DNA of 64,000 nt from Dermacoccus abyssi (lineage in GTDB: Bacteria > Actinomycetota > Actinomycetes > Actinomycetales > Dermatophilaceae), in assembly GCF_003515945.1 (NCBI RefSeq), contig NZ_QWLM01000004.1, positions 216,011-280,010 of the forward strand. The letters run 5' to 3'. The notes beneath the pieces are model-generated. The model was not told where the DNA came from and did not search any database. It was given only the letters and a program-made list of their open reading frames with translations. This document shows, piece after piece, positions 63,953 through 64,000 of the stretch (position 1 is the first letter of the stretch; each line of letters begins with the position of its first letter). A program made the translations under genes and the position numbers.

Positions 63953-64000
63953 ATGACCATGACCGACGAGAAGAACCCAGGCGAGCCCTCGGGCCAGGAC
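63953..64000 (+). CDS. start of an unidentified gene (cut by window end)
   Basis: ATG at 63953 (or 63959), 27 nt after the preceding stop: MTMTDEKNPGEPSGQD, 16 codons visible. Probably in one unit with the previous gene. No assignment possible. Confidence 0.4.
   Translation, partial: MTMTDEKNPGEPSGQD

Overview
The window is chromosomal DNA of a high-GC Gram-positive actinobacterium. Protein families (DivIVA-like proteins, BsaP beside BioB, the DUF350/DUF4178/DUF2617/spermidine-synthase cluster, SAM-IV riboswitch, Zn-independent ribosomal protein paralogs, frequent GTG starts) fit the order Micrococcales. A Dermacoccaceae-like organism is a guess, not something the sequence proves. Many genes start directly 6-7 nt after a TANNNT-type -10 box, so leaderless transcription appears to be common here.

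Layout, left to right. 1-3.7 kb: the end of a CydC-like ABC exporter, then two linked DivIVA-like proteins, one with a very long Asp/Arg-rich disordered tail. 3.9-7.1 kb: a TetR regulator and an MMPL exporter behind an inverted-repeat operator. 7.1-9.3 kb: two divergent Zur-type units around one palindrome, encoding cysteine-poor L28, L33, L31, L32 and L36, a 10-codon remnant of S14, and a broken CobW-like gene. 9.4-18.1 kb: biotin genes (bioB-bsaP, then bioA-bioF-bioD) with galT-galK joined to the second unit by overlapping start/stop codons. The two biotin parts are separated by an AbiEi/DUF559-type gene flanked by 66-bp direct repeats, and an SdpI-like gene. 18-30.5 kb: housekeeping and small enzymes (purB, TrmH-type methyltransferase, VOC proteins, HAD phosphatase), a DUF350-DUF4178-DUF2617-lipoprotein-spermidine-synthase-like cluster, and an SDR-TspO fusion. 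30.6-36.3 kb: a repeat-rich Q/G/Y membrane protein, an ABC exporter pair and a two-component system. 36.4-40 kb: an IS481-type transposase gene and a complete IS3 element that has split an AraC-type regulator of a VOC gene. 40-46.5 kb: small acidic proteins, DUF1345, serS, several unknown small genes and a toxin-antitoxin remnant. 46.5-55.6 kb: diacylglycerol kinase, then a complete histidine-utilisation locus (hutI, hutF, M20 hydrolase, hutU, hutH) with a divergent IclR regulator. 55.8-63.3 kb: SDR, PPOX-like protein, SRPBCC remnant, pyrimidine-dimer glycosylase, cstA with its YbdD partner, GNAT, and a TauD-like dioxygenase behind a SAM-IV riboswitch. The last 0.4 kb opens an unidentified, less GC-rich unit cut by the window end.

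A striking feature is the number of reading-frame lesions: cobW, a four-TM gene, the spermidine-synthase-like gene, a BrnT-like toxin, an M20 hydrolase, hutH, an SRPBCC gene and two unknown genes all need a frameshift or carry an in-frame stop. Either this is a draft-quality sequence or the strain is losing these genes. Long genes between them (MMPL, purB, serS, hutU, cstA) are clean.
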